From Xylophilus sp. Leaf220 (GTDB lineage Bacteria > Pseudomonadota > Gammaproteobacteria > Burkholderiales > Burkholderiaceae_C), in the NCBI RefSeq assembly GCF_001421705.1, contig NZ_LMKO01000004.1, forward strand, positions 1-64,000: a stretch of DNA of 64,000 nucleotides, read 5' to 3'. Shown in pieces: positions 19,636-28,243 of this stretch. The translations under genes were made by a program, and so were the position numbers. A model generated the notes under the pieces. It was not told the origin of the DNA and did not search any database. It was given only the letters and a program-made list of their open reading frames with translations. How positions within the stretch are numbered: position 1 is the first letter of the stretch; every line of letters starts with the position of its first letter.

Positions 19636-19757
19636 AGAGGTGAAATAAGCTACTGCGCGCCCCGATTGCGCGCCTGCGGTCCTCACCGTACAGGAGTACG
19701 GCTCCGGTCCTCGGCGCGCACTCGGGGCTGCTCGCTACGCTTCTTTCACCTCTTCAC
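19632..19757. repeat. Long palindromic repeat, copy 2
   Basis: The outer arms 19632-19650 and 19739-19757 pair with one mismatch, and the apex is CCGTAC-agga-GTACGG. The corA stop codon (19633-19635) is in the left arm. The interior is closely similar to 8291-8377, but the outer stem has a different sequence and is again self-complementary. Confidence 0.75.
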
Positions 19758-19797
19758 GCGTGGTGTGGGAATCCGCGGAAAATCTCAAGAGAAAAGA

Positions 19798-19845
19798 GGC
19801 TGCAGCCAGCTCCGTGCGCCGGCCTCCAGCTATTCTTTTTGTAGC
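19798..19845 (-). repeat. Stop-codon-associated repeat at the nucleosidase 3' end
   Basis: The motif GCTATTCTTTTTGTAGC (19829-19845) supplies the last codons and the TAG stop of the nucleosidase gene. The GC-rich partner (19798-19828) follows downstream on the minus strand. Confidence 0.65.
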
Positions 19846-20654
19846 AAATCCAGAAAACGGCCGATGACGGCTTCGGCGTAGCGGCTGGCGACGGCAGTGA
19901 CGAAGGCAGGGAAGTCGACGTGGGCGGTTTCGTCGGCGCGGTCGGAGACGGTGCGGACGGCGGCGAAGGCGATGCGGTAGTCGGCGCAGACCTGGGCGAC
20001 GGCGGCGCTCTCCATGTCGACCGCCAGGGCGTCGGGCACCGCGGCGCGCAGCAGCGCGGCCTCCTGCCGCGACGCCACGAAGCGGTCGCCGCTGGCCAGC
20101 AGGCCGCAGTGCACCTGGGGCGCCTGCAGGTCGAAGCGGCCGAGGTCGGCCGCGGGCACCAGGGCGGGCAGGTCCTGCAGGGTGGCGTGGGCCGCCTGTG
20201 CCAGATGGCCGGTCAGCGCCGGGTCGGTCTCGAACAGCGCGCGGCCGTAGAGCGGGACCTCGAAGCGCGGGAACAGGGGCGATGCGTCCATGTCGTGCTG
20301 CACGCAGGCCTCGGCCACCACGATGTCGCCGACCTGCACGCCCTCGCCCAGCCCGCCCGCCACGCCGGTGAAGACGATGCCCCGCACGCCGAAGCGCTCG
20401 GCCAGCACGGTGGCAGTGGTGGCGGCGGCCACCTTGCCGATGCCGCACAGCGCCAGCACCACCGGCCGGCCGTGCAGCCGGCCCCGCACGAAGCGCCGGC
20501 CGGCATGGGTGGCGGCCGGCTGCGGGTCGGTCAGGCGCTGTTCCAGGCCCTGCTGCTCCTCGGGCAGTGCGCTGAGGATGGCCAGCGGGCGGGGGGTGTC
20601 CGAGGAGGGGAACGAAGCGGGCGCGGAGGCGCCGGGAACGGGTGCGGTGGTCAT
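19830..20654 (-). CDS. 5'-methylthioadenosine/S-adenosylhomocysteine nucleosidase-type protein
   Basis: The protein (about 274 residues from the ATG at 20654; 287 if started at 20693) belongs to the MTA/SAH nucleosidase / purine phosphorylase family, which cleaves the N-glycosidic bond of nucleoside by-products of SAM metabolism. It shows the ILSALPEEQQGL start, GIGKVAAATTATVL, FTGVAGGLGEGVQVGDIV, the purine-binding LAVDMESAAVAQVC motif and VRTVSDRADE. It is longer than E. coli Mtn (about 230), with an extra N-terminal segment. The exact substrate is inferred. The last residues, LLQKE, are encoded by the GCTA-N9-TAGC repeat. Confidence 0.85.
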   Translation of the reverse strand: MTTAPVPGASAPASFPSSDTPRPLAILSALPEEQQGLEQRLTDPQPAATHAGRRFVRGRLHGRPVVLALCGIGKVAAATTATVLAERFGVRGIVFTGVAGGLGEGVQVGDIVVAEACVQHDMDASPLFPRFEVPLYGRALFETDPALTGHLAQAAHATLQDLPALVPAADLGRFDLQAPQVHCGLLASGDRFVASRQEAALLRAAVPDALAVDMESAAVAQVCADYRIAFAAVRTVSDRADETAHVDFPAFVTAVASRYAEAVIGRFLDLLQKE

Positions 20655-20768
20655 CGCGTCGATGATCGCATGCCGGTTCGCCTGCGCCGCCACCGCGGCG
20701 TCAGCGTGCCGGCGGCCCGCGCCGCGGCGCCGGCGCAGCGCCGGGTGGCGGGCCCGGCCGCAGGGCGG

Positions 20769-22442
20769 TCAGCGCTTGTCGCGCAGCTCGCGGCGCAGGA
20801 TCTTGCCGACCGGCGTCTTGGGCATCGACTCGCGGAACTCGATCACCCGGGGCCGCTTGTAGCCGGTGAGGTTGGCCTTGCAGAACTCGGCCACCTGCGC
20901 CTCGGTGAGGGCCGGGTCCTGGCGCACGATCACCAGCTTGACCGCCTCGCCGGTCTTGTCGTCGGGCACGCCGACGGCCGCGCACTCCAGCACGCCGGGC
21001 AGCGCCGCTACCACTTCCTCCACCTCGTTCGGGTAGACGTTGAAGCCGCTCACCAGGATCATGTCCTTCTTGCGGTCGACGATGCGGAAGTAGCCGCGCG
21101 AATCGACCACGCCGATGTCGCCCGACTTGAAGAATCCGTCGGCCGTCATCGACCGGGCGGTCTCGTCTGGGCGCTGCCAGTAGCCGGCCATCACCTGCGG
21201 GCCGCGGATCGCGATCTCGCCGCGCTCGCCCAGCGGCACCTCGTGGCCGTCGTCGTCGACCAGCTTCATCTCGGTCGAAGGCAGCGGCAGGCCGATGGTG
21301 CCGGTGTAGGCGGTGCTGTTGCTCGGGTTGCAGCTGACGGACGGCGAGGTCTCCGACAGGCCGTAGCCCTCGACGATCGGGCAGCCGGTCTTCTTGAGCC
21401 ACAGCTCGGCGACCGCCGCCTGCACCTGCATGCCGCCGCCGACCGACACCGCCAGGTGGCTCCAGTCGACCTTGTCGAAGTCCGGGTGGCGGGCCAGGCC
21501 GTTGAACAGCGTGTTGACCGCCGGGAAGCTGTGGAACCGGTGCCGGGCCAGCTCCTTGAGGGTGCCGGCCAGGTCGCGCGGGTTGGGGATCAGCACCGTC
21601 TTGGCGCCGACCCGCAGGCCCAGCATCATGTTCACCGTGAAGGCGAAGATATGGTAGAGCGGCAGGGCGCAGATGACGGTGGTCTGCTCGCCCTTCGGCA
21701 CCTTCTGCATCGCCGGGTCGTTCCAGGCTTCGGACTGGAGCACGTTGGCGATCACGTTGCGGTGCAGCAGCACCGCGCCCTTGCTGACGCCGGTGGTGCC
21801 GCCGGTGTACTGCAGCAGGGCCACGTCGTCGGGCCCGATCTCGGGCGCGGTGAAGCGGCCGCGGGCGCCGCGCGACAGCGCGTCCTTGAACCGCACCGCG
21901 CCGGGCAGCCGGAACGCCGGCACCAGCTTCTTCACACTGCGCACCACGTAGTTGACGATGGCGCCCTTCACGAAGCCCAGCTGGTCGCCCATCGCGCACA
22001 GCACGATGTGCTGGACGGGCGTGGCGGCGATGCACTGCTCCAGCGTGTGGGCGAAGTTCTCGACGATGAAGATCGCCTTGGCGCCCGAGTCCTTCAGCTG
22101 GTGCTCCAGCTCGCGCGGGGTGTAGAGCGGGTTGACGTTGACCACGATGCAGCCGGCCCGCAGGATGGCCGCTACGGCCGCCGGGTACTGGGGCACGTTG
22201 GGCATCATGATCGCCACCCGGTCGCCCTTGGCCAGCCCCAGGCCCTGCAGGTAGGCGGCCAGCTTGCGGCTGGTGGCGTCGGTCTCGGAATAGCGCACGT
22301 CCCGGCCCATGAAGCTGTAGGCGGAGCGGTCGGCGAAACGGCCGAAGCTCTCCTCCATCAGGGCGACGAGCGAGCGGTACTGCGCCGTGTCGATCTCGTG
22401 CGGCACGCCGGCCGGGTACTGCGAAAGCCAGGTCTTGTCCAT
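20769..22442 (-). CDS. fadD: Long-chain fatty-acid CoA ligase
   Basis: This AMP-forming ligase activates fatty acids to acyl-CoA. The 557 residues show the phosphate-binding YTGGTTGVSKGAVLLHRN (A3 motif), ALPLYHIFAFT, EGYGLSETSP, the GYFRIVDRKKDMILVSG hinge and the terminal lysine in TPVGKILRREL. The length and the N-terminal WLSQYPAGVPHEID segment match betaproteobacterial FadD. It stands alone between the nucleosidase gene and pntB on the minus strand; 136 bp and a strong hairpin separate it from pntB. Confidence 0.92.
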   Translation of the reverse strand: MDKTWLSQYPAGVPHEIDTAQYRSLVALMEESFGRFADRSAYSFMGRDVRYSETDATSRKLAAYLQGLGLAKGDRVAIMMPNVPQYPAAVAAILRAGCIVVNVNPLYTPRELEHQLKDSGAKAIFIVENFAHTLEQCIAATPVQHIVLCAMGDQLGFVKGAIVNYVVRSVKKLVPAFRLPGAVRFKDALSRGARGRFTAPEIGPDDVALLQYTGGTTGVSKGAVLLHRNVIANVLQSEAWNDPAMQKVPKGEQTTVICALPLYHIFAFTVNMMLGLRVGAKTVLIPNPRDLAGTLKELARHRFHSFPAVNTLFNGLARHPDFDKVDWSHLAVSVGGGMQVQAAVAELWLKKTGCPIVEGYGLSETSPSVSCNPSNSTAYTGTIGLPLPSTEMKLVDDDGHEVPLGERGEIAIRGPQVMAGYWQRPDETARSMTADGFFKSGDIGVVDSRGYFRIVDRKKDMILVSGFNVYPNEVEEVVAALPGVLECAAVGVPDDKTGEAVKLVIVRQDPALTEAQVAEFCKANLTGYKRPRVIEFRESMPKTPVGKILRRELRDKR

Positions 22443-22513
22443 GTGTGCGGTGTCTCCTCAGCCGACCGATTGTGCAGGAAAGCACGACCGTGCTAAATGG
22501 GGGTTTCCGGGGT

Positions 22514-22544
22514 GGTGCGGCAGGGCCCGCAGGCCTGCCGCACC
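22514..22544 (-). terminator. Hairpin downstream of pntB
   Basis: GGTGCGGCAGG (22514-22524) pairs perfectly with CCTGCCGCACC (22534-22544) around a 9-nt loop, 35 bp after the pntB stop. No T tract follows on the minus strand, so it is a likely 3' end but not a textbook intrinsic terminator. Confidence 0.55.
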
Positions 22545-22578
22545 CAGGGTGGCGCTGCGCCGGCGGGTGCCGGGGAGG

Positions 22579-24057
22579 CTACTCGATGGCCTTGGTCATG
22601 TCCTCGACGACCTTCTTGGCGTCGCCGAAGACCATCATCGTCTTGTCCATGTAGAACAGCTCGTTGTCGAGCCCCGCATAGCCCGCGGCCATGCTGCGCT
22701 TGTTGACGATCACCGTCTTGGCCTTGTAGGCCTCGAGGATCGGCATGCCGTAGATCGCGCTGCCCTTGGTGTGCGCGGCCGGGTTCACCACGTCGTTGGC
22801 GCCCAGGATGATCGCCACGTCGGCCTGGCCGAACTCGCCGTTGATGTCCTCCATTTCGAAGACCTGGTCGTAGGGCACCTCGGCCTCGGCCAGCAGCACG
22901 TTCATGTGGCCGGGCATGCGGCCGGCCACCGGGTGGATCGCGTACTTGACGGTGATGCCCCGCTCGGTGAGCTTGGTCGCCAGCTCCTTGACCGCGTGCT
23001 GGGCGCGCGCCACCGCCAGGCCGTAGCCCGGCACGATCACCACCGTCTCGGCGTTGCCCAGCACGAAGGCGGCGTCGTCGGCGCTGCCGGACTTCACCGG
23101 GCGTTGTTCGCCGCCGCCCGCCGTCGCGGCCGCGGCCTCGCCGCCGAACCCGCCCAGGATCACGTTGAAGAACGAGCGGTTCATCGCCTTGCACATGATG
23201 TAGCTCAGGATCGCGCCCGAGCTGCCGACCAGGCTTCCCGCGATGATCAGCATGCTGTTGTTCAGGCTGAAGCCGATGCCCGCCGCCGCCCAGCCAGAAT
23301 AGCTGTTGAGCATGCTCACCACCACCGGCATGTCGGCCCCGCCGATCGGGATGATGATCAGCACGCCCATCACGAAGGCCAGCGCCAGCATCGCGAAGAA
23401 GGCGGGCCAGCTCTCGGTCAGGACGAACACCAGGCCCAGCCCCACCGTCAGCAGGCCGAGTGCCAGGTTGAGCCAGTGCTGGCCGGCGAAACGCACCGGC
23501 GCGCCCTGGAACAGCCTGAACTTGTACTTGCCCGACAGCTTGCCGAAGGCGATCACCGAGCCGCTGAAGGTGATCGCGCCGATGGCCGCGCCCAAGAACA
23601 GCTCCAGCCGGTTGCCGTAGGGAATGGCGTAGCGCAGGAAGCCGTCGACCACCAGCGCGCCTTCGGCCGTCGGCACGCCCACGGCTGCCGCCACCGGTGC
23701 AGGCGTGATGCCGAACGCCCAGGGCTCGGCCACCGCGGCGATGCCGATGAAGACCGCCGCAAGGCCGATCATGCTGTGCATGAAGGCGACCAGCTCGGGC
23801 ATCTTGGTCATCTCGACCCGCTGGGCCATCACGCTGCCGGCGGCGCCGCCGACCAGCAGGCCGAGCAGCACCCAGCCCAGTCCGAGCGCGCTGCCGGCCA
23901 GCGTCACGATCAGCGCGGCGGTGGTCGCCACCGCGATCGCCATGCCGGCCATGCCGAAGGCGTTGCCGCGGATCGAGGTGGTGGGGTGGGACAGGCCCTT
24001 CAGGGCCTGGATGAAGCAGACGCTGGCGACGAGGTAGAGCAGCGTGACGGTGTTCAT
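22579..24057 (-). CDS. pntB: NAD(P) transhydrogenase subunit beta
   Basis: PntB carries membrane domain II and the NADP(H)-binding domain III of the proton-translocating transhydrogenase, which makes NADPH from NADH at the expense of proton-motive force. The 492 residues begin with about eight membrane helices and end with the NADP site VVIVPGYGLAVARAQHAV, HPVAGRMPGHMNVLL and RSMAAGYAGLDNELFY. I chose the ATG at 24057; a GTG two codons upstream overlaps the stop of the preceding gene. It ends the pntAa-pntAb-pntB operon. Confidence 0.95.
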   Translation of the reverse strand: MNTVTLLYLVASVCFIQALKGLSHPTTSIRGNAFGMAGMAIAVATTAALIVTLAGSALGLGWVLLGLLVGGAAGSVMAQRVEMTKMPELVAFMHSMIGLAAVFIGIAAVAEPWAFGITPAPVAAAVGVPTAEGALVVDGFLRYAIPYGNRLELFLGAAIGAITFSGSVIAFGKLSGKYKFRLFQGAPVRFAGQHWLNLALGLLTVGLGLVFVLTESWPAFFAMLALAFVMGVLIIIPIGGADMPVVVSMLNSYSGWAAAGIGFSLNNSMLIIAGSLVGSSGAILSYIMCKAMNRSFFNVILGGFGGEAAAATAGGGEQRPVKSGSADDAAFVLGNAETVVIVPGYGLAVARAQHAVKELATKLTERGITVKYAIHPVAGRMPGHMNVLLAEAEVPYDQVFEMEDINGEFGQADVAIILGANDVVNPAAHTKGSAIYGMPILEAYKAKTVIVNKRSMAAGYAGLDNELFYMDKTMMVFGDAKKVVEDMTKAIE

Positions 24058-24059
24058 GC

Positions 24060-24398
24060 TCACTGGGCAGCCCCTCCATCGGTGGTCGCCGCGGCGGGCG
24101 GGGCGGCCTTCTTTTCCTTCTTGCGGAACATCTCCAGCATCCGCCGGGTGACCAGGAAGCCGCCGAAGACGTTGACCGCCGCCAGCGCGACCGCCAGCAC
24201 GCCCATCGTCTTGCCGAGCGGTGTGGTGGTGAGCGCGGCGGCCAGCATCGCGCCGACGATCACGATGGCCGAGATGGCGTTGGTCACCGCCATCAGCGGC
24301 GTGTGCAGGGCGGGCGTCACCGTCCAGACCACGTGGTAGCCCACGTAGATCGCCAGCACGAAGATGACCAGGTTGGTGAGGGTGTGGGAGATTTCCAT
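24060..24398 (-). CDS. pntAb: NAD(P) transhydrogenase subunit alpha, membrane part
   Basis: The 112-residue product corresponds to the C-terminal membrane part of E. coli PntA, encoded here as a separate gene. It has three hydrophobic helices (NLVIFVLAIYVGYHVVW, the SAIVIVGAMLAA region, and the MGVLAVALAAVNVFGGFLV region) and a charged tail with FRKKEKKA. It begins 11 bp after pntAa and ends 2 bp before the pntB ATG. The split three-gene form is common in alpha- and betaproteobacteria. Confidence 0.92.
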   Translation of the reverse strand: MEISHTLTNLVIFVLAIYVGYHVVWTVTPALHTPLMAVTNAISAIVIVGAMLAAALTTTPLGKTMGVLAVALAAVNVFGGFLVTRRMLEMFRKKEKKAAPPAAATTDGGAAQ

Positions 24399-24409
24399 GG
24401 CGGCGTCCT

Positions 24410-25543
24410 CTACTTGCGCGTTACTTCGCCGCCCTGCACCACGAGGCAGGCGGCCACGATGTCGTCGGCGGTGTCGATCTGCAGCGTGGTCGCATCCTTC
24501 GGCAGCACCAGCTTCAGGAAGTCGAGGACGTTGCGGGCATAGAGCGCCGAGGCGTCGGCCGCGACCAGCGCCGGCAGGTTGGTCTCGCCGACCAGGGTGA
24601 CGCCGTGGACGACGACGGTGCGGCCCGTCTCGGTCAGCGGGCAGTTGCCGCCGACGCCGCCAGGGCCCCTGCCGGCGGCGAGATCGACGATGACCGAGCC
24701 GGGCTTCATCGCGCGGACCATGTCCTCGGTGACCAGCACCGGCGCGGGGCGGCCCGGGATCAGCGCGGTGGAGACGACGATGTCGGCCGCGGCCACCCGC
24801 TTGGCGACCTCGGCCTTCTGCCGGTCGAGCCAGCTTTGCGGCATCGGGCGGGCGTAGCCGCCGGTGCCCTGGGCGGCCTCGCGCTCTTCGTCGGTCTCGT
24901 ACGGCACGTCGATGAACCTGGCGCCGAGCGATTCGACCTGCTCCTTGACCGACGGCCGCACGTCCGAGGCCTCGATCACCGCGCCGAGCCGCTTGGCGGT
25001 AGCGATGGCCTGCAGGCCGGCCACGCCGACGCCGAGCACCACGACGCGGGCGGCCTTGACCGTGCCGGCGGCGGTCATCAGCATCGGGAAGAAGCGCTGG
25101 TATTTTTCTGCCGCGACCATGATCGCCTTGTAGCCGGCGATGTTGGCCTGCGACGAGAGCACGTCCATGCTCTGGGCGCGGGTGGTGCGGGGCGCGGCCT
25201 CCAGCGCGAAGCCGGTGACGCCGGCGGCGGCCAGACGCTGCAGGCCGGGGGCGTCGAACGGGTCGAGCATGCCGACGACGGCGGTGCCGGGGCGCAGCAG
25301 GGGACGCTCGGCCTCCGACGGGGCGCGCACCTTCAGGACCAGGTCGGCGCCGAAGGCAGCGGCCGCGTCCACGATCTCGGCGCCCGCGGCGGCGTACGCC
25401 GCATCTGTCGCGCTGGCCGCCAGGCCCGCGCCCGACTGGATGTGCAGCGCGTGGCCCTGCGCCACCAGCTTCTTGGCCGTCTCCGGCGTCACCGCGACCC
25501 TCGTCTCCCCGGCCGTCGTCTCCGACGGTACGCCTATGCGCAT
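24410..25543 (-). CDS. pntAa: NAD(P) transhydrogenase subunit alpha, NAD-binding part
   Basis: This 377-residue cytosolic subunit binds NAD(H) (domain I) and passes hydride to domain III of PntB. It has the alanine-dehydrogenase-like start MRIGVPSETTAGETRVAVTP, the central RAQSMDVLSSQANIAGYKA segment, the Rossmann loop VVVLGVGVAGLQAIATAKRL, and the mobile-loop region ending DKQ-like in SWLDRQKAEVAKRV. It heads the operon and is divergent from nudJ across 82 bp. Confidence 0.95.
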   Translation of the reverse strand: MRIGVPSETTAGETRVAVTPETAKKLVAQGHALHIQSGAGLAASATDAAYAAAGAEIVDAAAAFGADLVLKVRAPSEAERPLLRPGTAVVGMLDPFDAPGLQRLAAAGVTGFALEAAPRTTRAQSMDVLSSQANIAGYKAIMVAAEKYQRFFPMLMTAAGTVKAARVVVLGVGVAGLQAIATAKRLGAVIEASDVRPSVKEQVESLGARFIDVPYETDEEREAAQGTGGYARPMPQSWLDRQKAEVAKRVAAADIVVSTALIPGRPAPVLVTEDMVRAMKPGSVIVDLAAGRGPGGVGGNCPLTETGRTVVVHGVTLVGETNLPALVAADASALYARNVLDFLKLVLPKDATTLQIDTADDIVAACLVVQGGEVTRK

Positions 25544-25625
25544 GGCTGCTCCTCGTGTTGTCAGGATGGTGCGAGCCGGAGCTTACTGGATCGCTCCGCG
25601 CATGGCACCCGGGATAATGCCCGCC

Positions 25626-26117
25626 ATGAACACTACGGCCGCCCCCCGCTGGAAACCCAACGTCACCGTCGCGGCGGTGATGGAGCGCGACGGCAGATTC
25701 CTGCTGGTGGAGGAACACACCGGCGACGGACTCAAGCTCAACAACCCGGCGGGCCACCTCGACCTGGGCGAGACGCCCGCCCAGGGCTGCGCCCGCGAAG
25801 CGCTGGAAGAATCGGCCTACGTCTTCACCCCGACCGCGCTTGTCGGCGTCTACATCTCGCGCTTCCAGCGCAGCCGCGACGGCGAGGACATCACCTACCT
25901 GCGCTTCGCCTTCAGCGGCGAGGTGGGCGCGCATTTCCCCGACCAGCCGCTCGACGAAGGCATCGTGCGCGCCGTCTGGATGACGGCCGACGAGATCCGC
26001 GCCTGCCCCGAGCGCCACCGCAGCCCGCTGCTGCTGCGCTGCCTGGAGGACTACCTGGCCGGCCGCCGCCTGCCGCTGGAGGCGGTCTACAGCGACCCGA
26101 GCGTGACCGGCGACTAG
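25626..26117 (+). CDS. nudJ: NudJ-type Nudix hydrolase
   Basis: The 163-residue product is a Nudix pyrophosphohydrolase. The Nudix box is GHLDLGETPAQGC then AREALEESAY, complete except that the usual Gly near its end is Ala. In E. coli nudJ is next to mnmA; here mnmA lies about 7.9 kb away beyond a catabolic locus on the opposite strand. The start gives MNTTAAPRWKPNVTVAAVME. The substrate is inferred as a nucleoside di/triphosphate or thiamine pyrophosphate-like compound. A repeat follows 7 nt after the stop. Confidence 0.88.
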   Translation: MNTTAAPRWKPNVTVAAVMERDGRFLLVEEHTGDGLKLNNPAGHLDLGETPAQGCAREALEESAYVFTPTALVGVYISRFQRSRDGEDITYLRFAFSGEVGAHFPDQPLDEGIVRAVWMTADEIRACPERHRSPLLLRCLEDYLAGRRLPLEAVYSDPSVTGD

Positions 26118-26124
26118 GCCGCTT

Positions 26125-26170
26125 GCTCACATTTCGATAGCTGGAGACCGGCGCGGAACGCCGGCTGCGG
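26125..26170 (+). repeat. Stop-codon-associated repeat at the nudJ 3' end
   Basis: The motif (26125-26141, read GCTATCGAAATGTGAGC on the minus strand, one arm degenerate) lies 7 nt after the nudJ stop. A perfect GC hairpin CCGGCG/CGCCGG (26148-26164) follows. The polarity relative to nudJ is the same as at the minus-strand genes. Confidence 0.6.
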
Positions 26171-26196
26171 GCCTATTCGATGCCTGAACGCCGCGT

Positions 26197-27177
26197 CTAG
26201 GCCACCGGATTGAGCAGCGGCGACCCGTCGCACCAGCGGCCCAGGTTGTCCAGGAACATCCGCACCACCCGCGCCGCGTTGCCGTCGGAGAACCCCGCGC
26301 TGTGCGGCGTGGCGATCACGGTGGGCAGGTCCCACAGCGGCGAGGCCGCCGGCAGCGGCTCGTGCGCGAAGACGTCGAGGAAGGCACCGGCCAGCCGGCC
26401 CTCTTGCAGCGCCTCGACCAGGGCCGGCTCGTCCACCACGTCGCCGCGCGCCAGGTTCAGCAGATGGGCGCCCGGCGGCAGCAGGGCCAGCGCCGGCGCT
26501 CCGACCAGGCCGCGGGTGCGGTCGGTCAGCGGACACACCAGCACCAGCCAGTCGCAGCGGGGCAGCACCGCGCCGATGTCCTCGAAGGCCACCGTCGGCA
26601 GGCCCAGCCCGGCGGCCCGGGCGCTGCTGCGCACCACCACCACCGACAGGCCGAGCGCCTGCAGCACCGTGCCGATCCGCTGGCCGATCGGGCCCCAGCC
26701 CACCACCACCGCGGTCTGCCCCGCCAGGTCGCGCGGCAGGCCGCTGCCGATCAGCGGGGCCCAGCGGTGCGCGCGCTGCGCCGCCATCAGCTGCGGGAAC
26801 CGCCGCGCCAGCGCCAGCAGCCCGGCGACGGCGGTCTGCGCCACCACGCCGGCGTTGGTGCCCGACGAGGTGCTGAGCCGCACGCCGCGGGCCCGCAGCG
26901 CGTCGAACACCGGGCGGTCGGCGCCGGCCGAATGGATGTGCGTCCACCGCAGGCCGGGCGCAGCCAGCAGCGCGTCATAGAACGCCTGCGTCGCCGGCAG
27001 CACCTCGTGCTTGGTCGACAGGCCGGTGACGTCGCGCGAGAGAAAAGCCACCTCGGCATCCGCCCCCGGCCCCGGGGCGACGAACGCGACCGGCCGGCCC
27101 GGCACCGCCGCCGCGATGGCCCCGCCGTGCGCCGCCCGCGCCGCGTCCGACAGCAGGATGCGCAGCGGCCCGCTCAT
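26197..27177 (-). CDS. D-2-hydroxyacid dehydrogenase family protein
   Basis: The 326-residue protein is an NAD(P)-dependent D-isomer 2-hydroxyacid dehydrogenase. It has the dinucleotide loop VVGWGPIGQRIG and the catalytic Arg (NLARGDVVDE), Glu (FAHEPLP) and His (TPHSAGF). It probably interconverts a 2-oxo and a 2-hydroxy acid. Its ATG overlaps the stop of the upstream Bug receptor gene (ATGA), so it is translationally coupled to the tcu-type locus. The substrate is unknown; a role in the same carboxylate pathway is inference from position. Confidence 0.85.
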   Translation of the reverse strand: MSGPLRILLSDAARAAHGGAIAAAVPGRPVAFVAPGPGADAEVAFLSRDVTGLSTKHEVLPATQAFYDALLAAPGLRWTHIHSAGADRPVFDALRARGVRLSTSSGTNAGVVAQTAVAGLLALARRFPQLMAAQRAHRWAPLIGSGLPRDLAGQTAVVVGWGPIGQRIGTVLQALGLSVVVVRSSARAAGLGLPTVAFEDIGAVLPRCDWLVLVCPLTDRTRGLVGAPALALLPPGAHLLNLARGDVVDEPALVEALQEGRLAGAFLDVFAHEPLPAASPLWDLPTVIATPHSAGFSDGNAARVVRMFLDNLGRWCDGSPLLNPVA

Positions 27178-28187
27178 TCCGGCGTGGCGCCGGAGCTGCG
27201 CACGATCTCTTTCCACTTCTCGTATTCGCGCTGGGTGAAGGCGCCGAACTGCTCGGCGCTGCCGCCCACCGGATCGGCGCCCTCGCGCACCATCTGCTCC
27301 TCCAGCGAGGGCAGCACCTCGTTGACCGATCTGTTCAGCAACGCCACCACCGCCTGCGGCGTGCCCCTGGGTGCGAAGAAGCCGAACCACGATCCGGCCG
27401 CGAAGCCGGGGAAGCCCTTGCTGGCGACGGTGGGCACGCCCGGCAGGGAGCGCGAGGGCTTCTCGCTCGACACCGCCACGGCGCGCAGCTTGCCGGCGCG
27501 GATGTGCTGGATCACCGACGGGATGGTCGCGAACATGAACTGCAGCCGGCCCGCCAGCAGGTCGTTGAGCGCGTTGGCGCCCTTGTAGGGCACGTGCAGC
27601 GTGTCGGCGCCGATGCGCTGGCTCAGCATGTAGCTCGACAGGTGCGACGAGGTGCCGACGCCGGTGGAGCCGTAGCTGAGCTTGCCCGGGTTCGCCTTCG
27701 CATAGGCGATGAATTCCTCGAAGGTCTTGGCCGGCACGTCCGGGTGCACCACCAGCACGTTGGGCACGTCGGCGATCTGCACCACCGGCACCAGGTCCTT
27801 CAGCGGGTCGTAGGGCAGGTTCTTGTAGAGCGTCTGGTTGACCGCCATCGGCCCGACCGAGTTGACGATCAGCGTGTAGCCGTCGGCCGGCGCCCGCACC
27901 ACCATCTCGGTGCCGATGTTGCCGCCGCCGCCGGGCTTGTTGTCGATGACGAAGGGCTGGCCGAGCTTCTCGGTGAGCTTCTGCGTGACGGCGCGCGCCA
28001 GGATGTCGGTGGTGCCGCCGGCGGTGAAGGCGACGACCACCTTCACCGGCCGGGCGGGCCAGGCCGGCGCCTGGGCCCACAGCGCACCGGCGGGCGCCAG
28101 GCCCGCGGCCAGCGCGGCCCCCAGGGCGATGCCGGTGCGTCGGCGGGTGGGATCCGGAAGCGCCGGTGGGCGACGGGTGGGGTGCAT
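27174..28187 (-). CDS. Bug-type TTT solute receptor (first)
   Basis: The 337-residue precursor is a tripartite tricarboxylate transporter (TctC/Bug) periplasmic receptor. It has a Tat-like signal (RRRTGIALGAALAAGLAPAG) ending near ALWAQA, then WPARPVKVVVAFTAGGTTDI, the NKPGGGGNIGTEMV loop and the LHVPYKGANALNDLLAGRLQ segment. Bug receptors bind carboxylates such as citrate, aspartate, nicotinate or aromatic acids. No tctA or tctB membrane gene is nearby. It lies between the aldolase and dehydrogenase genes of the locus. Confidence 0.9.
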   Translation of the reverse strand: MHPTRRPPALPDPTRRRTGIALGAALAAGLAPAGALWAQAPAWPARPVKVVVAFTAGGTTDILARAVTQKLTEKLGQPFVIDNKPGGGGNIGTEMVVRAPADGYTLIVNSVGPMAVNQTLYKNLPYDPLKDLVPVVQIADVPNVLVVHPDVPAKTFEEFIAYAKANPGKLSYGSTGVGTSSHLSSYMLSQRIGADTLHVPYKGANALNDLLAGRLQFMFATIPSVIQHIRAGKLRAVAVSSEKPSRSLPGVPTVASKGFPGFAAGSWFGFFAPRGTPQAVVALLNRSVNEVLPSLEEQMVREGADPVGGSAEQFGAFTQREYEKWKEIVRSSGATPE

Positions 28188-28243
28188 GCTTGTCTCCTTC
28201 TCGTGTTCTTCTCGTGCCGCGGGCGGTGCGCCCTGCGCGCACC

